Counted from the first letter of the stretch, positions 19,791 to 29,084 are shown. The stretch is DNA of 64,000 nt from an uncultured Lachnospiraceae bacterium (GCA_900548905.1 URMK01000030.1:11014-75013); one strand, 5' to 3'. Made by a program: numbers and translations. Notes: generated from the sequence alone by a model not told the origin.

Positions 19791-19952
19791 GGGGATACAA
19801 AAGGGCCTGTATGGCGGACGGCGGCTATAGCCTTGCAGGAATGCCTGAAAATGACCGGGCTGCGGATGGGATATCCATAAGAAGTTTAAAATGTGACTTA
19901 GGCAGGAGCAAAACGATAACGGAGAAAGAATAGAAAAAATACGTGATTAGCA

Positions 19953-19989
19953 AAGCGGGGTGAACACCTGAATGGTGTTCACCCCGCTT
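19953..19989. terminator. Strong hairpin between convergent genes
   Basis: AAGCGGGGTGAACACC and its exact inverse flank the loop TGAAT. It lies between the aldolase gene and the convergent LacI gene, but neither side has a proper T run, so bidirectional termination is likely rather than certain. Confidence 0.6.
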
Positions 19990-20064
19990 CATGTGTCCGG
20001 GAAGACAGTGTACGCACCCCGTCCGGGGAAAGACTATACACGGGACGGACGGCGGCTTCCAACA

Positions 20065-21075
20065 TCATTCCAGACAATAAACCGACTCCCTCTGCACCAG
20101 CTCACACGACAGCAGCCGGTTATGCGTGACCTCTTTTCCGTCCAGCAGATCCAGCAGAGAGGTGGCCGCCAGCTTGCCTATTTCATAAAAAGGGATCCGC
20201 AGGGTGGTGACTGCAGGAGTGCTGTAGGCGGAACAGCTCCTGTCGTCAAAACCGATGACGGAAAGCTCCTCCGGAACCTTTTTCCCGCATTTGCGCCCTG
20301 CGGCGATAACGGCACAGGCCATGGGATCGTTCATGGCAAAAATGGCGGTGGGAGGATCGGGATAGGAAAGGAGGCGGCAGGTCTGATCATAAGCCATCTC
20401 ATAATTCCAGTCTCCGGGAAGGATGAACTGGGGAGGGAGAACCAGCTGGGCGTCCACCATAGCCGATTGGAAACCCATAATACGCTGATGGACAAATTCC
20501 TGTCCCAGACTTCCCGTAATAATACCCATACGCCGATGGCCCATGGCAATCAGATGTACAGCAGCCTGTCTGGCGGCTTCGAAATTATCGTAATCCACAC
20601 TGTAATCGGTCCGCAGAGCGGAACTGTAAGCAAATACCACGGGAAGCGTAATCAGTGAACGGATATGGGATACATTGGGAGAATTGGCCCCGATATAAAT
20701 AACACCGCAGGCTCTGGAGGCTTCCAGGATACGAAGGCTTGATTCCAGAAGCTGGGTATCATAATCCTCATGGCTGTAGGTCCGCAGGTTGCACAGATTG
20801 ACCATAAAGCCCTTCTGATCAAGGAATCCGCAGATGGCATCAATAATAGGAGGCGTACTGAACGCCGCGACCTCTTCCGCCACCACGCCTATGGACTTAT
20901 AGCTGTTCGTTTTCAGGTTTTTGGCGGCGATATTGGGAACGTAATGTAATTCCGTCAGAGCGGCTGTGACCTTAGCCTCGGTTGCCGGTGAAACATGCTT
21001 GGACTTATTGAGAACGTGGGATACGGTTGCAATGGATACGCCGGCTAACCTGGCTACATCATGAATGGTAACCAT
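20065..21075 (-). CDS. LacI-family transcriptional regulator
   Basis: 336 residues. The N-terminal helix-turn-helix and hinge are clear (TIHDVARLAGVSIATVSHVLNKSKHVSPATEAKV), followed by a periplasmic-binding-protein-like sensor domain. Start ATG at 21075 follows AGGAGG. It is divergent from the transporter and glycosidase operon at 21417. Three copies of the palindrome TAAACGTTTA, the usual LacI/GalR-type site, lie in the intergenic region: one 44 bp before its own start and two before the operon. Autoregulation and repression of the operon, relieved by the imported sugar, are expected. Confidence 0.93.
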   Translation of the reverse strand: MVTIHDVARLAGVSIATVSHVLNKSKHVSPATEAKVTAALTELHYVPNIAAKNLKTNSYKSIGVVAEEVAAFSTPPIIDAICGFLDQKGFMVNLCNLRTYSHEDYDTQLLESSLRILEASRACGVIYIGANSPNVSHIRSLITLPVVFAYSSALRTDYSVDYDNFEAARQAAVHLIAMGHRRMGIITGSLGQEFVHQRIMGFQSAMVDAQLVLPPQFILPGDWNYEMAYDQTCRLLSYPDPPTAIFAMNDPMACAVIAAGRKCGKKVPEELSVIGFDDRSCSAYSTPAVTTLRIPFYEIGKLAATSLLDLLDGKEVTHNRLLSCELVQRESVYCLE

Positions 21076-21118
21076 AATTATCCTCCTGTGGTAAAGTGTT
21101 ACTCTATTTTATCATATT

Positions 21119-21128
21119 TAAACGTTTA
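21119..21128. promoter_or_regulatory. LacI-type operator 1
   Basis: TAAACGTTTA, perfect palindrome, 44 bp upstream of the LacI gene start; suited to autoregulation. Confidence 0.7.
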
Positions 21129-21243
21129 CCACAAGAGGAGAAATACGGTTAGACTATTTTACCAAAAGAAAAGTTATTTAAACAGAAAAAATAACCGTTT
21201 TTTATGCATAAATTACAAAAATAGAAAAAATGAAAGAAGAGAA

Positions 21244-21272
21244 TTGATTTAAGTTATGTGCTATGCTACTCT
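21244..21272 (+). promoter_or_regulatory. Possible promoter of the arabinoglycan-type operon
   Basis: TTGATT at 21244-21249 and TACTCT at 21267-21272 with 17 bp between, just upstream of operator 2. The -10 match is weak. The rest of the 340-bp region (21076-21416) shows only AT-rich sequence and the operators. Confidence 0.35.
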
Positions 21273-21282
21273 CTATCTAAGA

Positions 21283-21292
21283 TAAACGTTTA
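21283..21292. promoter_or_regulatory. LacI-type operator 2
   Basis: TAAACGTTTA, positioned just downstream of the candidate promoter, where a repressor would block transcription start. Confidence 0.7.
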
Positions 21293-21390
21293 ACTATGAA
21301 TGGACTTTAAAGACGGACAAAATTTGCCGTTATGTTGGATACACTCCGTATATTCTAGCCTTACCGCCATTTATAGGAGAATCATGCAGA

Positions 21391-21400
21391 TAAACGTTTA
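21391..21400. promoter_or_regulatory. LacI-type operator 3
   Basis: TAAACGTTTA immediately before the AAAGGAGGG ribosome site of the first permease gene; with operator 2 it could allow DNA looping or a roadblock. Confidence 0.7.
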
Positions 21401-21416
21401 AAAGGAGGGAAAGAAG

Positions 21417-22346
21417 TTGGGAAAGAAAAAGAAAGGCGATGCGGCCAGACTGCTTACGCAGTACAAAAAGAACAAAGACTTGTTTTTACTGTTCCTGCCG
21501 GTTTTGTTGTTTTACATCCTGTTCTGCTACATACCGATGGGCGGGATAGTGATTGCGTTCAAGGACTATAAGCTGATGCAGGGGATATGGGGAAGTCCCT
21601 GGGTGGGACTGGAAAACTTCAGGGAGCTGTTTTCCACACCAAGCTTTTATGAGATACTGGGCAACACCTTATGGATCAGTATTCTCCGGCTGGTGTTCGG
21701 GTTCCCGGCCCCCATTATCCTGGCAATACTGCTGAATGAGGTCAGGCATCCCAGGTATAAGAAGGTGGTACAGACCTTCAGCTATCTTCCCCATTTCCTT
21801 TCCTGGGTTATCCTGGCCGGTGTATTCCAGCAGCTTCTTTCCCCTTCCACAGGGGCGGTGAATGCTTTGCTTGGGAAAATAGGAATCGATCCGATTTATT
21901 TTCTGGGGGATCCCAAATGGTTTGTGTTTACCATCATCGTAACCGGGATCTGGCAGAGCGTGGGCTGGGGAACCGTCATTTATCTGGCCGCCATTGCCGG
22001 AATTGATCCCCAGCTTTATGAAGCGGCGATGCTGGACGGCGCAGGAAGGTTTAAAAGAATCCTGTACATAACCCTTCCCTGCCTGGCGCCTACCATAACA
22101 ATAACGTTGATTCTGAATACCGGAGGCATATTAAATGCCGGGTTTGATCAGATCATGAACCTGTATAATGAAGCCGTATATGAGGTGGGGGATATTATTG
22201 ACACCTATGTATACCGGAGAGGTCTTGAGGGGATGCAGTACAGCTATTCCACCGCGGTCAACCTGTTTAAAAATGTGATCGGCCTGGGATTCGTCCTGTT
22301 TACCAATAAAATAGCTCAGAAGCTGGGCGATAATTCTTTATGGTAG
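21417..22346 (+). CDS. ABC sugar transporter permease 1 (CUT1, LplB type)
   Basis: 309 residues from TTG 21417, with AAAGGAGGG upstream. Multiple membrane segments and the EAA loop (YEAAMLDGAGRFKRILYITLP). The C-terminal part (YVYRRGLEGMQYSYSTAVNLF) closely parallels the permease at 13842, so the two transporters are paralogous. First gene of the LacI-controlled operon. Confidence 0.93.
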   Translation: MGKKKKGDAARLLTQYKKNKDLFLLFLPVLLFYILFCYIPMGGIVIAFKDYKLMQGIWGSPWVGLENFRELFSTPSFYEILGNTLWISILRLVFGFPAPIILAILLNEVRHPRYKKVVQTFSYLPHFLSWVILAGVFQQLLSPSTGAVNALLGKIGIDPIYFLGDPKWFVFTIIVTGIWQSVGWGTVIYLAAIAGIDPQLYEAAMLDGAGRFKRILYITLPCLAPTITITLILNTGGILNAGFDQIMNLYNEAVYEVGDIIDTYVYRRGLEGMQYSYSTAVNLFKNVIGLGFVLFTNKIAQKLGDNSLW

Positions 22347-22421
22347 GAAGAGCGGCGTTTGAAGCAAAACAGTTTCAAACGATTGAATTAATGTCCGCCG
22401 CAGCGGACAGGAGGTATAAGG

Positions 22422-23309
22422 ATGAACGAGAATAAAAAAATAAAACAGAGTCCCGGAAGCCGTGCTTTTGACTGGTTTAATTATATTTTCCTTGCTCTGT
22501 TTTCCGTCACGATTCTGTTTCCGTTCTGGAATCTGTTCGTACAGTCGATCAGCTCCCCGGATGCGGGAATTGTGGATGCCCTGCAGATGTGGCCCAAGAA
22601 ATTTTCTGCCTTTAATTACGAGTATGTTCTTTCCAATAAGTACATTTGGACCGGCTACCGGGAAACGCTGATCCGGACCGTCGCAGGAACGGCGCTGAGC
22701 GTAACACTGACGGCTATGGGAGCCTACGTGCTATCCAAAAAGAATCTGCCCAACAGGAATTTCTGGACGACGGTGGTGCTGATTCCCATGTTTTTTTCGG
22801 GAGGTATGATTCCCAGTTATCTGTGGATGGTGAATCTGCATCTGATTGATAACCGGCTGGCGCTGATACTGCCGGGGCTGGTCAGCTCCTACAATCTGAT
22901 TATCATGCGGAATTTCTTTATGTCCATCCCGGAAGGGCTGGAGGAATCGGCTAAGATTGACGGTGCGGGAAGCATCCGGATTTTTTTCAGCATTGTTCTG
23001 CCCATATCTAAGGCGGTGTTGGCGACCATTGCGCTTTGGGTGATGGTGGGGCACTGGAATGCCTGGTTTGACGCAACGATTTATATGCGGGATGCCAACA
23101 AGCTTCCTCTGCAGGTGGTACTGCGAAGGATCCTGATGGAAGGAACCCAGCAGATGATGGATATGAACAGTACGGATACCAACCATGTGACGCCGGATAC
23201 GCTGAAGGCGGCCACTACGTTTGTCTGTATGCTTCCTATTATGTGTGTCTATCCCTTTGTACAGAAATATTTTGTAAAGGGCGTTATTATAGGATCCCTG
23301 AAAGGGTAA
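22422..23309 (+). CDS. ABC sugar transporter permease 2 (CUT1, YtcP type)
   Basis: 295 residues, MalG-like, with the EAA loop (EESAKIDGAGSIRIFFSIVLP) and the C-terminus KYFVKGVIIGSLKG. It forms the channel with the preceding permease. A 75-bp gap before it includes a GGAGG ribosome site. Confidence 0.93.
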   Translation: MNENKKIKQSPGSRAFDWFNYIFLALFSVTILFPFWNLFVQSISSPDAGIVDALQMWPKKFSAFNYEYVLSNKYIWTGYRETLIRTVAGTALSVTLTAMGAYVLSKKNLPNRNFWTTVVLIPMFFSGGMIPSYLWMVNLHLIDNRLALILPGLVSSYNLIIMRNFFMSIPEGLEESAKIDGAGSIRIFFSIVLPISKAVLATIALWVMVGHWNAWFDATIYMRDANKLPLQVVLRRILMEGTQQMMDMNSTDTNHVTPDTLKAATTFVCMLPIMCVYPFVQKYFVKGVIIGSLKG

Positions 23310-23353
23310 TGCTCCGGGAAACCGGAAAATATAAAAAAGGAGAGGTAACGAGT

Positions 23354-25030
23354 ATGAAATGGAGAAAAGCAGGTTGTTTTCTTATGGCAGCGGTATTGAG
23401 CGCAGGTCTTCTGGCCGGCTGCGGCGGAAAGGCTGAGACCGGGAATGCAGGCGGAAGCACCGCCCCCGCAGAAACAAAAGCGCAGGGAGAATCCGCTGCG
23501 GCGGAAACCGGGAGTGAGACGGGGGCCGGAAAAGAAACCACGCACTATTCCTATCGGATGGCCATGCACAATTTCGGCCCCTGGGATGAGGAACCGGAAA
23601 TGGCGGTGCGCTGGGAAGAAGAGTATAATGTGGATTTTGATCTGGTTTATGTGGAAACTGCCAACGCAGGGGATAACATCAATCTGATGATCGCATCAGG
23701 GGACATTCCGGATGTTATTCAGATGGTGGATTTGAACAAGTATTATACGGATGGCATTATCGGCGGCTGGACGGAGGAATTTTTCCGGGAACATGCGCCG
23801 AACCTGTCCAAATATATTGATGAAACGGATCCTTCCGCATGGCAGATATCCAAATTTGACGGTGAGCTTATGTACAGCATCCCTTGCTTCCGAAAATATG
23901 ATACGATAGCGAGTCCCGTGATATGGAGAACCGACTGGCTTGAAAACGTGGGAATCAAGGAAATTCCCAGGACACTGGAAGAATTTGAGGACGCCTTCTA
24001 CAAGTTTGCCAAGGAAGATCCCGACGGAAATGGGAAAAATGATACATACGGCCTTTCTGAAACCGGTATCCGTACCATTTACGGTGCTTTCGGCAGCTAC
24101 CGCGGAAAGTGGCTTCTGGACGAAGAGGGAAAAGTAGTTTTCGGCGATGTGAAGCCCGAAATGAAAAAGGCGCTGGAAGTGCTTCATAAATGGTATGCGG
24201 ACGGTGTCCTGGATCCGGAATTTGTTACCGGTGAAAATGAAGGCGGCTACTGGGCTATTACCCATAAATTTTTAAATAACCAAATCGGTTACACCAATAT
24301 GGGTTCGTTTTACCATTGGCTCCCGGATATGACAGGGGAAGAAAACGGTTCCGCAATCGGCGAAATGACGGCGCAGTGGAAAAATTCCGGAAATACCGGA
24401 ACCTATGCCATGGGCTACGCGCCGGAAGGACCGGACGGTTATAAGGGTACCGATATGCCTGATTTCCGTAAGCTGCGTACCGTATTTTCCACAACACTGG
24501 TACAGGATGAAGAAAGATTCGGCCGTCTTCTGGAGATCATTGATGATATGAACTGCAGCAGCGTGGAGAGGTCTGTTGAGGTAAACCGCGGAACGCTGGG
24601 AAAATATTCCGATATCGTTGATTTTATGGGAAGAGAAGCTTATACTGCAATTGGAGATGCCGCGGCGGCGGATTCCCTGAACCCGTTCCTGAGCGCAAAA
24701 GGTTCCGCCAACACCTTTGCCTTTATTGAAGAAGGCGGCAATCTGGAATATCAGGAGGTGGCCTATGCACAGCAGTTCGCATGGGCCGACGAAGAATTCA
24801 AGGATAAGAATGACGGTTATGTAAGCGTAATCTTCAAGACCCCGGAATCCAAGGCGAAATACGGAGCCGAGCTGGATAAGATACTGAATACAGGCTATAC
24901 CTCCATTATTACAGGAGAAAAACCGCTGGATTATTTTGATGAAATGGTAAAGCAGTGGTATGCCAACGGAGGAGAACAGCTCACGCAGGAAGCAAATGAG
25001 ATTTATGCGCTGGAGCATGCAGGCAATTAA
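23354..25030 (+). CDS. Solute-binding lipoprotein of the LacI-controlled transporter
   Basis: 558 residues from ATG 23354; the frame is open further upstream, but this start has AGGAGAGG and gives a proper signal peptide with lipobox LLAGC (Cys23). A Gly/Ala/Glu-rich linker follows, then a long LplA-type family 1 binding domain. Surface-anchored receptor for the sugar. Followed by a hairpin at 25042-25075 that may give higher expression of the transporter than of the glycosidases. Confidence 0.92.
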   Translation: MKWRKAGCFLMAAVLSAGLLAGCGGKAETGNAGGSTAPAETKAQGESAAAETGSETGAGKETTHYSYRMAMHNFGPWDEEPEMAVRWEEEYNVDFDLVYVETANAGDNINLMIASGDIPDVIQMVDLNKYYTDGIIGGWTEEFFREHAPNLSKYIDETDPSAWQISKFDGELMYSIPCFRKYDTIASPVIWRTDWLENVGIKEIPRTLEEFEDAFYKFAKEDPDGNGKNDTYGLSETGIRTIYGAFGSYRGKWLLDEEGKVVFGDVKPEMKKALEVLHKWYADGVLDPEFVTGENEGGYWAITHKFLNNQIGYTNMGSFYHWLPDMTGEENGSAIGEMTAQWKNSGNTGTYAMGYAPEGPDGYKGTDMPDFRKLRTVFSTTLVQDEERFGRLLEIIDDMNCSSVERSVEVNRGTLGKYSDIVDFMGREAYTAIGDAAAADSLNPFLSAKGSANTFAFIEEGGNLEYQEVAYAQQFAWADEEFKDKNDGYVSVIFKTPESKAKYGAELDKILNTGYTSIITGEKPLDYFDEMVKQWYANGGEQLTQEANEIYALEHAGN

Positions 25031-25041
25031 ACTATTTTTTA

Positions 25042-25075
25042 GTAAAAGGGGACGTAATGGCGCGCCCCCTTTTAC
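25042..25075 (+). terminator. Hairpin after the lipoprotein gene
   Basis: GTAAAAGGGG and CCCCTTTTAC flank a GC-rich 14-base loop. The T run is only four bases and part of the stem, so partial termination or mRNA end protection is more likely than full termination. Confidence 0.5.
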
Positions 25076-25111
25076 CGACGTATGGTAAGCGAGGATAAGG
25101 AGAAAAGAAAA

Positions 25112-26014
25112 ATGATGTATACGGACAGCTCCTATCGGTCCCGGCTGGCAAAGGATCCGGCTGTGGTCAGGTATGGACAGGACTATTTTATGTATTATTC
25201 CAACTACAGGCTTTTGGACGACGGAAAAGAAGCATGGGGGATCGGGATTGCCCGCAGCCGGGATTTGGAGAACTGGGAGAAGCTTGGGGATCTGGAGCCG
25301 GAGGGGGAACTGGAAAGCAATGGGATCTGTGCGCCGGGGGCTATTGTGCTAGACGGGATAATCCATTTGTTCTACCAGACCTACGGCTGTTTTGAAAAGG
25401 ATTCCATCTGCCATGCATGGTCGGAGGACGGCATCCGTTTTACAAGGAATGCGACCAATCCCATTCTGCGCGCCCGGGGAACGTGGAACAACGGAAGGGC
25501 CATAGACGCGGATGTGATTGTTTTTAACGACAGGCTCTATCTGTATTTTGCCACAAGGGATCCGGAGGGCAGGAAGCAGCTGCAGGGAGTCAGCTGCTGT
25601 CCCCCGGACGGCCGGTTTGAAAGGGACAGCTGGGAGCAATGTTGCGAGGACAGCATCCTGCGGCCCGAGCTGGACTGGGAACAGGATTGCATCGAGGCGG
25701 CCGCCGCGATGGTAAGATACGGCAAGGTTTACCTGTTTTACGCAGGCGCTTACAACAACTGTCCCCAGCAGATCGGGGTGGCGGTGAGCCGGGACGGCGT
25801 CCATTTTGAAAGATTGTCGGATCATCCGTTTTTACCCAATGGTAAACCCGGTACATGGAATGAAAGCGAATCAGGACATCCGTATGTATTTGTGGATGAG
25901 GATGACCGGGTGTACCTTTTTTACCAGGGAAATAACGACAGGGGACGCTCCTGGTACCTGTCCAAAGTGGAAATCGGCTTTGAAAACGAGATGCCTTATA
26001 TTATAAAAAAATAA
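25112..26014 (+). CDS. Five-bladed beta-propeller glycosidase-like protein (GH43/GH32/GH130 type)
   Basis: 300 residues from ATG 25112, preceded by AAGGAG; an upstream ATG at 25082 is less well placed. Repeated blade motifs are visible: AKDPAVVRYGQDYFMYYS, IIHLFYQTYG, RLYLYFATRD, KVYLFYAGAYN and DRVYLFYQGNN. The early Asp in KDPAV and the Glu in CIEAAA are candidate catalytic residues. No signal peptide, so it acts on imported oligosaccharides. With the GH127 enzyme next door an alpha- or beta-L-arabinofuranosidase-type activity is plausible, but the exact family (43, 32, 68 or 130) cannot be settled by eye. Confidence 0.7.
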   Translation: MMYTDSSYRSRLAKDPAVVRYGQDYFMYYSNYRLLDDGKEAWGIGIARSRDLENWEKLGDLEPEGELESNGICAPGAIVLDGIIHLFYQTYGCFEKDSICHAWSEDGIRFTRNATNPILRARGTWNNGRAIDADVIVFNDRLYLYFATRDPEGRKQLQGVSCCPPDGRFERDSWEQCCEDSILRPELDWEQDCIEAAAAMVRYGKVYLFYAGAYNNCPQQIGVAVSRDGVHFERLSDHPFLPNGKPGTWNESESGHPYVFVDEDDRVYLFYQGNNDRGRSWYLSKVEIGFENEMPYIIKK

Positions 26015-26116
26015 GGCGGCAGCCCGGCAGGACGGTGTACAGGCTGCGCCCGCCGTAAGGGAAAAAGGAAGGATGCAGTATCGCAGACAGATCTGCGATA
26101 TGCAGGGGGTATAATT

Positions 26117-28408
26117 ATGAATCGACAGAGAAAAGCAGAACCTTTTTGCATACAGGATTACCGGCTGGTACCCGGGACGGAAATTTACCGCAAAACGCTC
26201 CTGAACGCCAAAGTGCTGATGGACACGGATACGGACAGGCTTTTGTATACCTTCCGGGAAAATGCGGGCCTGGACACCAGGCAGGCTGTGCCGCTGGGGG
26301 GATGGGAGTCTCCCCACCTGCATTTCAGAGGACATTATATGGGACATTTCCTGACAGCCTGTGCCAGGAGCAGCCTGATACTAAAAAGTACGGATCCGGA
26401 AATTGCCGCCGCCCTCGGAAAAAAAGCGGGTGTGATCGTGCAGGGGCTGGCGGAATGCCAGCAGGCTCTTGGGAAAAAAGAAAGCCATCCCGGGTATCTC
26501 GCGGCCATAGAATCCTCCATGCTGGATGATTTGGAAGCGCTGCATTTTACCGGTGTATATACGGTGGTCTATTATAATCTGCATAAGATAATGGCCGGCC
26601 TGCTGGATACCTGGCTTCTTCTGCAGGATAAGCCGGCCCTATCCGTGCTTGAGAACATGGCGGGCTACATAGAATGGCGTCTGGAACGCCTCACGCCGGA
26701 ACGTATGGAGGCCATGACAGAAACGCGGTGGTACCGGGAAAACAGCGATACCTTCCATATGGAATTCGGCGGGATGCATGAGGTGCTGCTTCGGCTGTAT
26801 GAGGCGACCAAAGAGAAGAGGTATATGGATCTGGCGCAGAAGTTCGACCGCGGCTGGTTCCGGGATATGCTTTCCGGGAAAAAAGATCTTCTCGGCCATT
26901 ATGCCCTGCACGCCAATACGGAAATCCCCTGCGTCATCGGGCTTGCGGAATACGCCGATATTTGCGGGGACGAGGCATCCAGAGAATGTGTGACCCATTT
27001 TATGGAGTGGCTAAAGGTTGGGCATATGCTGCCCACAGGAGGCGTCAGCGGACGTCCGGCTTATCCCTCCCCGGCGGATTACGGCGGGGAACTGTTCGAA
27101 TTTCCCCATATGTACTATAAGCATACCAACTTCAAAAACGGCGAAAGCTGCTGTAGCCACAACCTGAATATTCTTTCCAGAAAAGAATTTTCCTGGACGG
27201 CTGACTGCCGGTGGGCGCAGGAGCATGAGAGACGCTATGTGAATGCCGTTCTGGCCCAGCAGCATCCTGAAACAGGCGGTTTTGTCTATAACCTGTGCAT
27301 GACGCAGGGAAGCCATAAAAACCATTCGGTGGACGGGTTTTTCTGCTGTAACGGTACCGGCGTGGAAAGCCATGCCTACCTTACGGAGGGCAGTTTTTTC
27401 CATAAAGGGGATACGCTGTGGCTCACCAATTATGTTCCCTGCGATTTATACTGGGGAGAACAGGAAACAACGGTGGAAGCAAGGACCGGCTTCCCCATGG
27501 ACGGGAAACTGGACTGGACCCTTCGGCTGAAGGAAAAAAAGAAGCTTACCCTGAATGTGCGGATCCCGGAATGGGCCGGTGCAGATGCACGGCTGCTGGT
27601 GAACGGAACCGAGGTACAGCTCCGGCCGGGAAGTTTTGCCGCCTTGGAACGGATTTGGGAGGACGGGGATACTATTCATGCCGAGTTCCCATTTCATCTG
27701 TCCGCCGGAAGGATGGAGGATCGGCCGGAATATGTGGCCGTGTTCTACGGCCCTCATCTGCTTACCGCATGTGCACAGGGCTTTGCGCAGTTTGAAGGGA
27801 CGCAGCGCGAGCTGATGGATTCCCTGGTACCGGGGGAGAAGCCCTGTGAATTTATCACGCAGCTGACCTGCGGGACAACGGTTTTCCGTCCGATCTGCAA
27901 TGTGGTGGAGGAGGAATACAACGGCTATACAATCGTCACCGAACCGGCGGAGTTTATTGTGGCGGATCAGGTGCTTTTGGGAGAGGAAGCGTCGGAGAAA
28001 GCCCACAGCCTGGAAAGCCAATGCGGCAGAACGGGCGAAAACACCCAAGGGACCTTCCTTCTTGCCCAATACCCCGGATCGATCTCCTGCCGTTTCAGGA
28101 CGGTACCCGGAAAGAAGCTGTGGCTGCGCTGCTTTTACGCGGATAAAGGTGTCCTGCGGCGTATCCCCGGACAGGAGGCGGCTTTTAACCGGTGCTTCCG
28201 CCTGGAGGTTTCCGACGGAGAAGGCACGGAGGAAATTGCCGTCCAGTCGCTGTATGAGGAAGAAGGCGTTCCTCTGACCGAAGTATATTACCCGGTGATG
28301 GAAAGGCAGGGGGACATCTGCCTGAAAGTCTCCGGCTGTCCTTACGAAGGGGAAAGCAGAGGGACTGCGGGCTTTTATAATAAAATTGAGATCGGCTATT
28401 TTGAATAA
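26117..28408 (+). CDS. GH127-like beta-L-arabinofuranosidase
   Basis: 763 residues; N-terminal alpha/alpha barrel (LGGWESPHLHFRGHYMGHFLTA) and C-terminal beta-sandwiches. GH127-type enzymes use a zinc-bound cysteine nucleophile coordinated by Glu-x-Cys and Cys-Cys motifs; here these are Glu343-Ser-Cys345 and Cys410-Cys411 (FFCCNGTGVESH). All metal ligands and the catalytic cysteine (the second of the pair) are therefore present. GH146 shares the same site, so that family is an alternative. Cytoplasmic. Last gene of the LacI-controlled operon, it probably releases L-arabinofuranose from short imported chains. Confidence 0.85.
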   Translation: MNRQRKAEPFCIQDYRLVPGTEIYRKTLLNAKVLMDTDTDRLLYTFRENAGLDTRQAVPLGGWESPHLHFRGHYMGHFLTACARSSLILKSTDPEIAAALGKKAGVIVQGLAECQQALGKKESHPGYLAAIESSMLDDLEALHFTGVYTVVYYNLHKIMAGLLDTWLLLQDKPALSVLENMAGYIEWRLERLTPERMEAMTETRWYRENSDTFHMEFGGMHEVLLRLYEATKEKRYMDLAQKFDRGWFRDMLSGKKDLLGHYALHANTEIPCVIGLAEYADICGDEASRECVTHFMEWLKVGHMLPTGGVSGRPAYPSPADYGGELFEFPHMYYKHTNFKNGESCCSHNLNILSRKEFSWTADCRWAQEHERRYVNAVLAQQHPETGGFVYNLCMTQGSHKNHSVDGFFCCNGTGVESHAYLTEGSFFHKGDTLWLTNYVPCDLYWGEQETTVEARTGFPMDGKLDWTLRLKEKKKLTLNVRIPEWAGADARLLVNGTEVQLRPGSFAALERIWEDGDTIHAEFPFHLSAGRMEDRPEYVAVFYGPHLLTACAQGFAQFEGTQRELMDSLVPGEKPCEFITQLTCGTTVFRPICNVVEEEYNGYTIVTEPAEFIVADQVLLGEEASEKAHSLESQCGRTGENTQGTFLLAQYPGSISCRFRTVPGKKLWLRCFYADKGVLRRIPGQEAAFNRCFRLEVSDGEGTEEIAVQSLYEEEGVPLTEVYYPVMERQGDICLKVSGCPYEGESRGTAGFYNKIEIGYFE

Positions 28409-28439
28409 AAAAAACATATAATCCGGAAAACTGTCCCTT

Positions 28440-28470
28440 TGTATAATTCCATTCTTATCTCCATATACTG
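28440..28470 (+). promoter_or_regulatory. Possible forespore (sigma-G type) promoter of spoVAC
   Basis: GTATA at 28441-28445 fits the sigma-G -35 pattern GHATR, and CATATAC at 28462-28468 partly fits the -10 pattern CATWHTA, with 16 bp between. spoVA genes are known to be read in the forespore by sigma-G. The match is imperfect. Confidence 0.3.
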
Positions 28471-28501
28471 ACAAAGATTCTTTCATCTTGCGTAAACAAC
28501 A

Positions 28502-28585
28502 CGTACCGGACCGGTGAACCGCGAAAGCGGGGATGCACATGGTATTGGACGCCGATCCCCGGGCTGAGGCTGCCTTGCGCGGATG
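28502..28585 (+). other. GC-rich structured leader before spoVAC
   Basis: The leader contains CCGC-GAAA-GCGG (28519-28530, a GNRA-capped hairpin) overlapping a longer pairing GGGGAT (28529-28534) with ATCCCC (28555-28560). The two helices share bases, so they are mutually exclusive at the edge. I recognise no known riboswitch class. Confidence 0.4.
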
Positions 28586-28607
28586 ACAACAGAAAGGAAT
28601 GTCGGCT

Positions 28608-29063
28608 ATGGATGAGAAACAGAAAAAAGAATACCAGGAGTACGTAAAACAGGTGACCCCTACCCATAATTTATGGCTGCAGATGCTCAAGGCCTTCCTG
28701 GTAGGCGGAATTATCTGCGTGATAGGGCAGGCGATTTTAAATACCTGCGCGGGAATGGGGCTGGATAAGGATGCTTCGGGCGGCTGGTCCGCACTTTTGC
28801 TTGTTTTAATCAGCGTGGTGCTCACCGGATTCAATATTTACCCCGCCATTGTAAAATGGGGCGGTGCGGGAGCGCTCGTGCCGATTACCGGATTTGCCAA
28901 CTCTGTGGCGGCACCGGCAATTGAATTCAAAAAAGAAGGACAGGTTTTCGGCGTGGGATGTAAGATATTTACCATAGCCGGGCCGGTTATCCTCTATGGG
29001 ATATTTACCAGCTGGGTGCTGGGGATTATTTATTGGCTGGGCGGACTGATGGGTTGGTTTTAA
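28608..29063 (+). CDS. spoVAC: Stage V sporulation protein AC
   Basis: 151 residues from ATG 28608, which has a better spacing to GAAAGGA than the ATG at 28599. The protein has the typical charged N-terminus ending YVKQVTPTHN, four or five membrane helices, and the signature GWSALLLVLISVVLTGFNIYPAIVKWGGAGALVPITGFANSVA (shown here as a description of residues about 55-100). SpoVAC is part of the inner-membrane channel that moves calcium dipicolinate into the forespore and out on germination. It usually sits beside spoVAD and spoVAE; here it is alone, with its own terminator, and spoVAD lies about 34 kb away. Confidence 0.92.
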   Translation: MDEKQKKEYQEYVKQVTPTHNLWLQMLKAFLVGGIICVIGQAILNTCAGMGLDKDASGGWSALLLVLISVVLTGFNIYPAIVKWGGAGALVPITGFANSVAAPAIEFKKEGQVFGVGCKIFTIAGPVILYGIFTSWVLGIIYWLGGLMGWF

Positions 29064-29084
29064 TTAAGAAAGCTGTCTCTTCTT

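Noticed and set aside
19953..19989. Riboswitch or CRISPR-like repeat at the hairpin before the LacI gene
   Set aside because: It is a single simple inverted repeat between convergent genes, which fits a terminator better.
27446..28834. 462-codon minus-strand open frame across the GH127 gene end and spoVAC start
   Set aside because: Shadow of high-GC codons on the other strand; it would run through the spoVAC promoter and leader.
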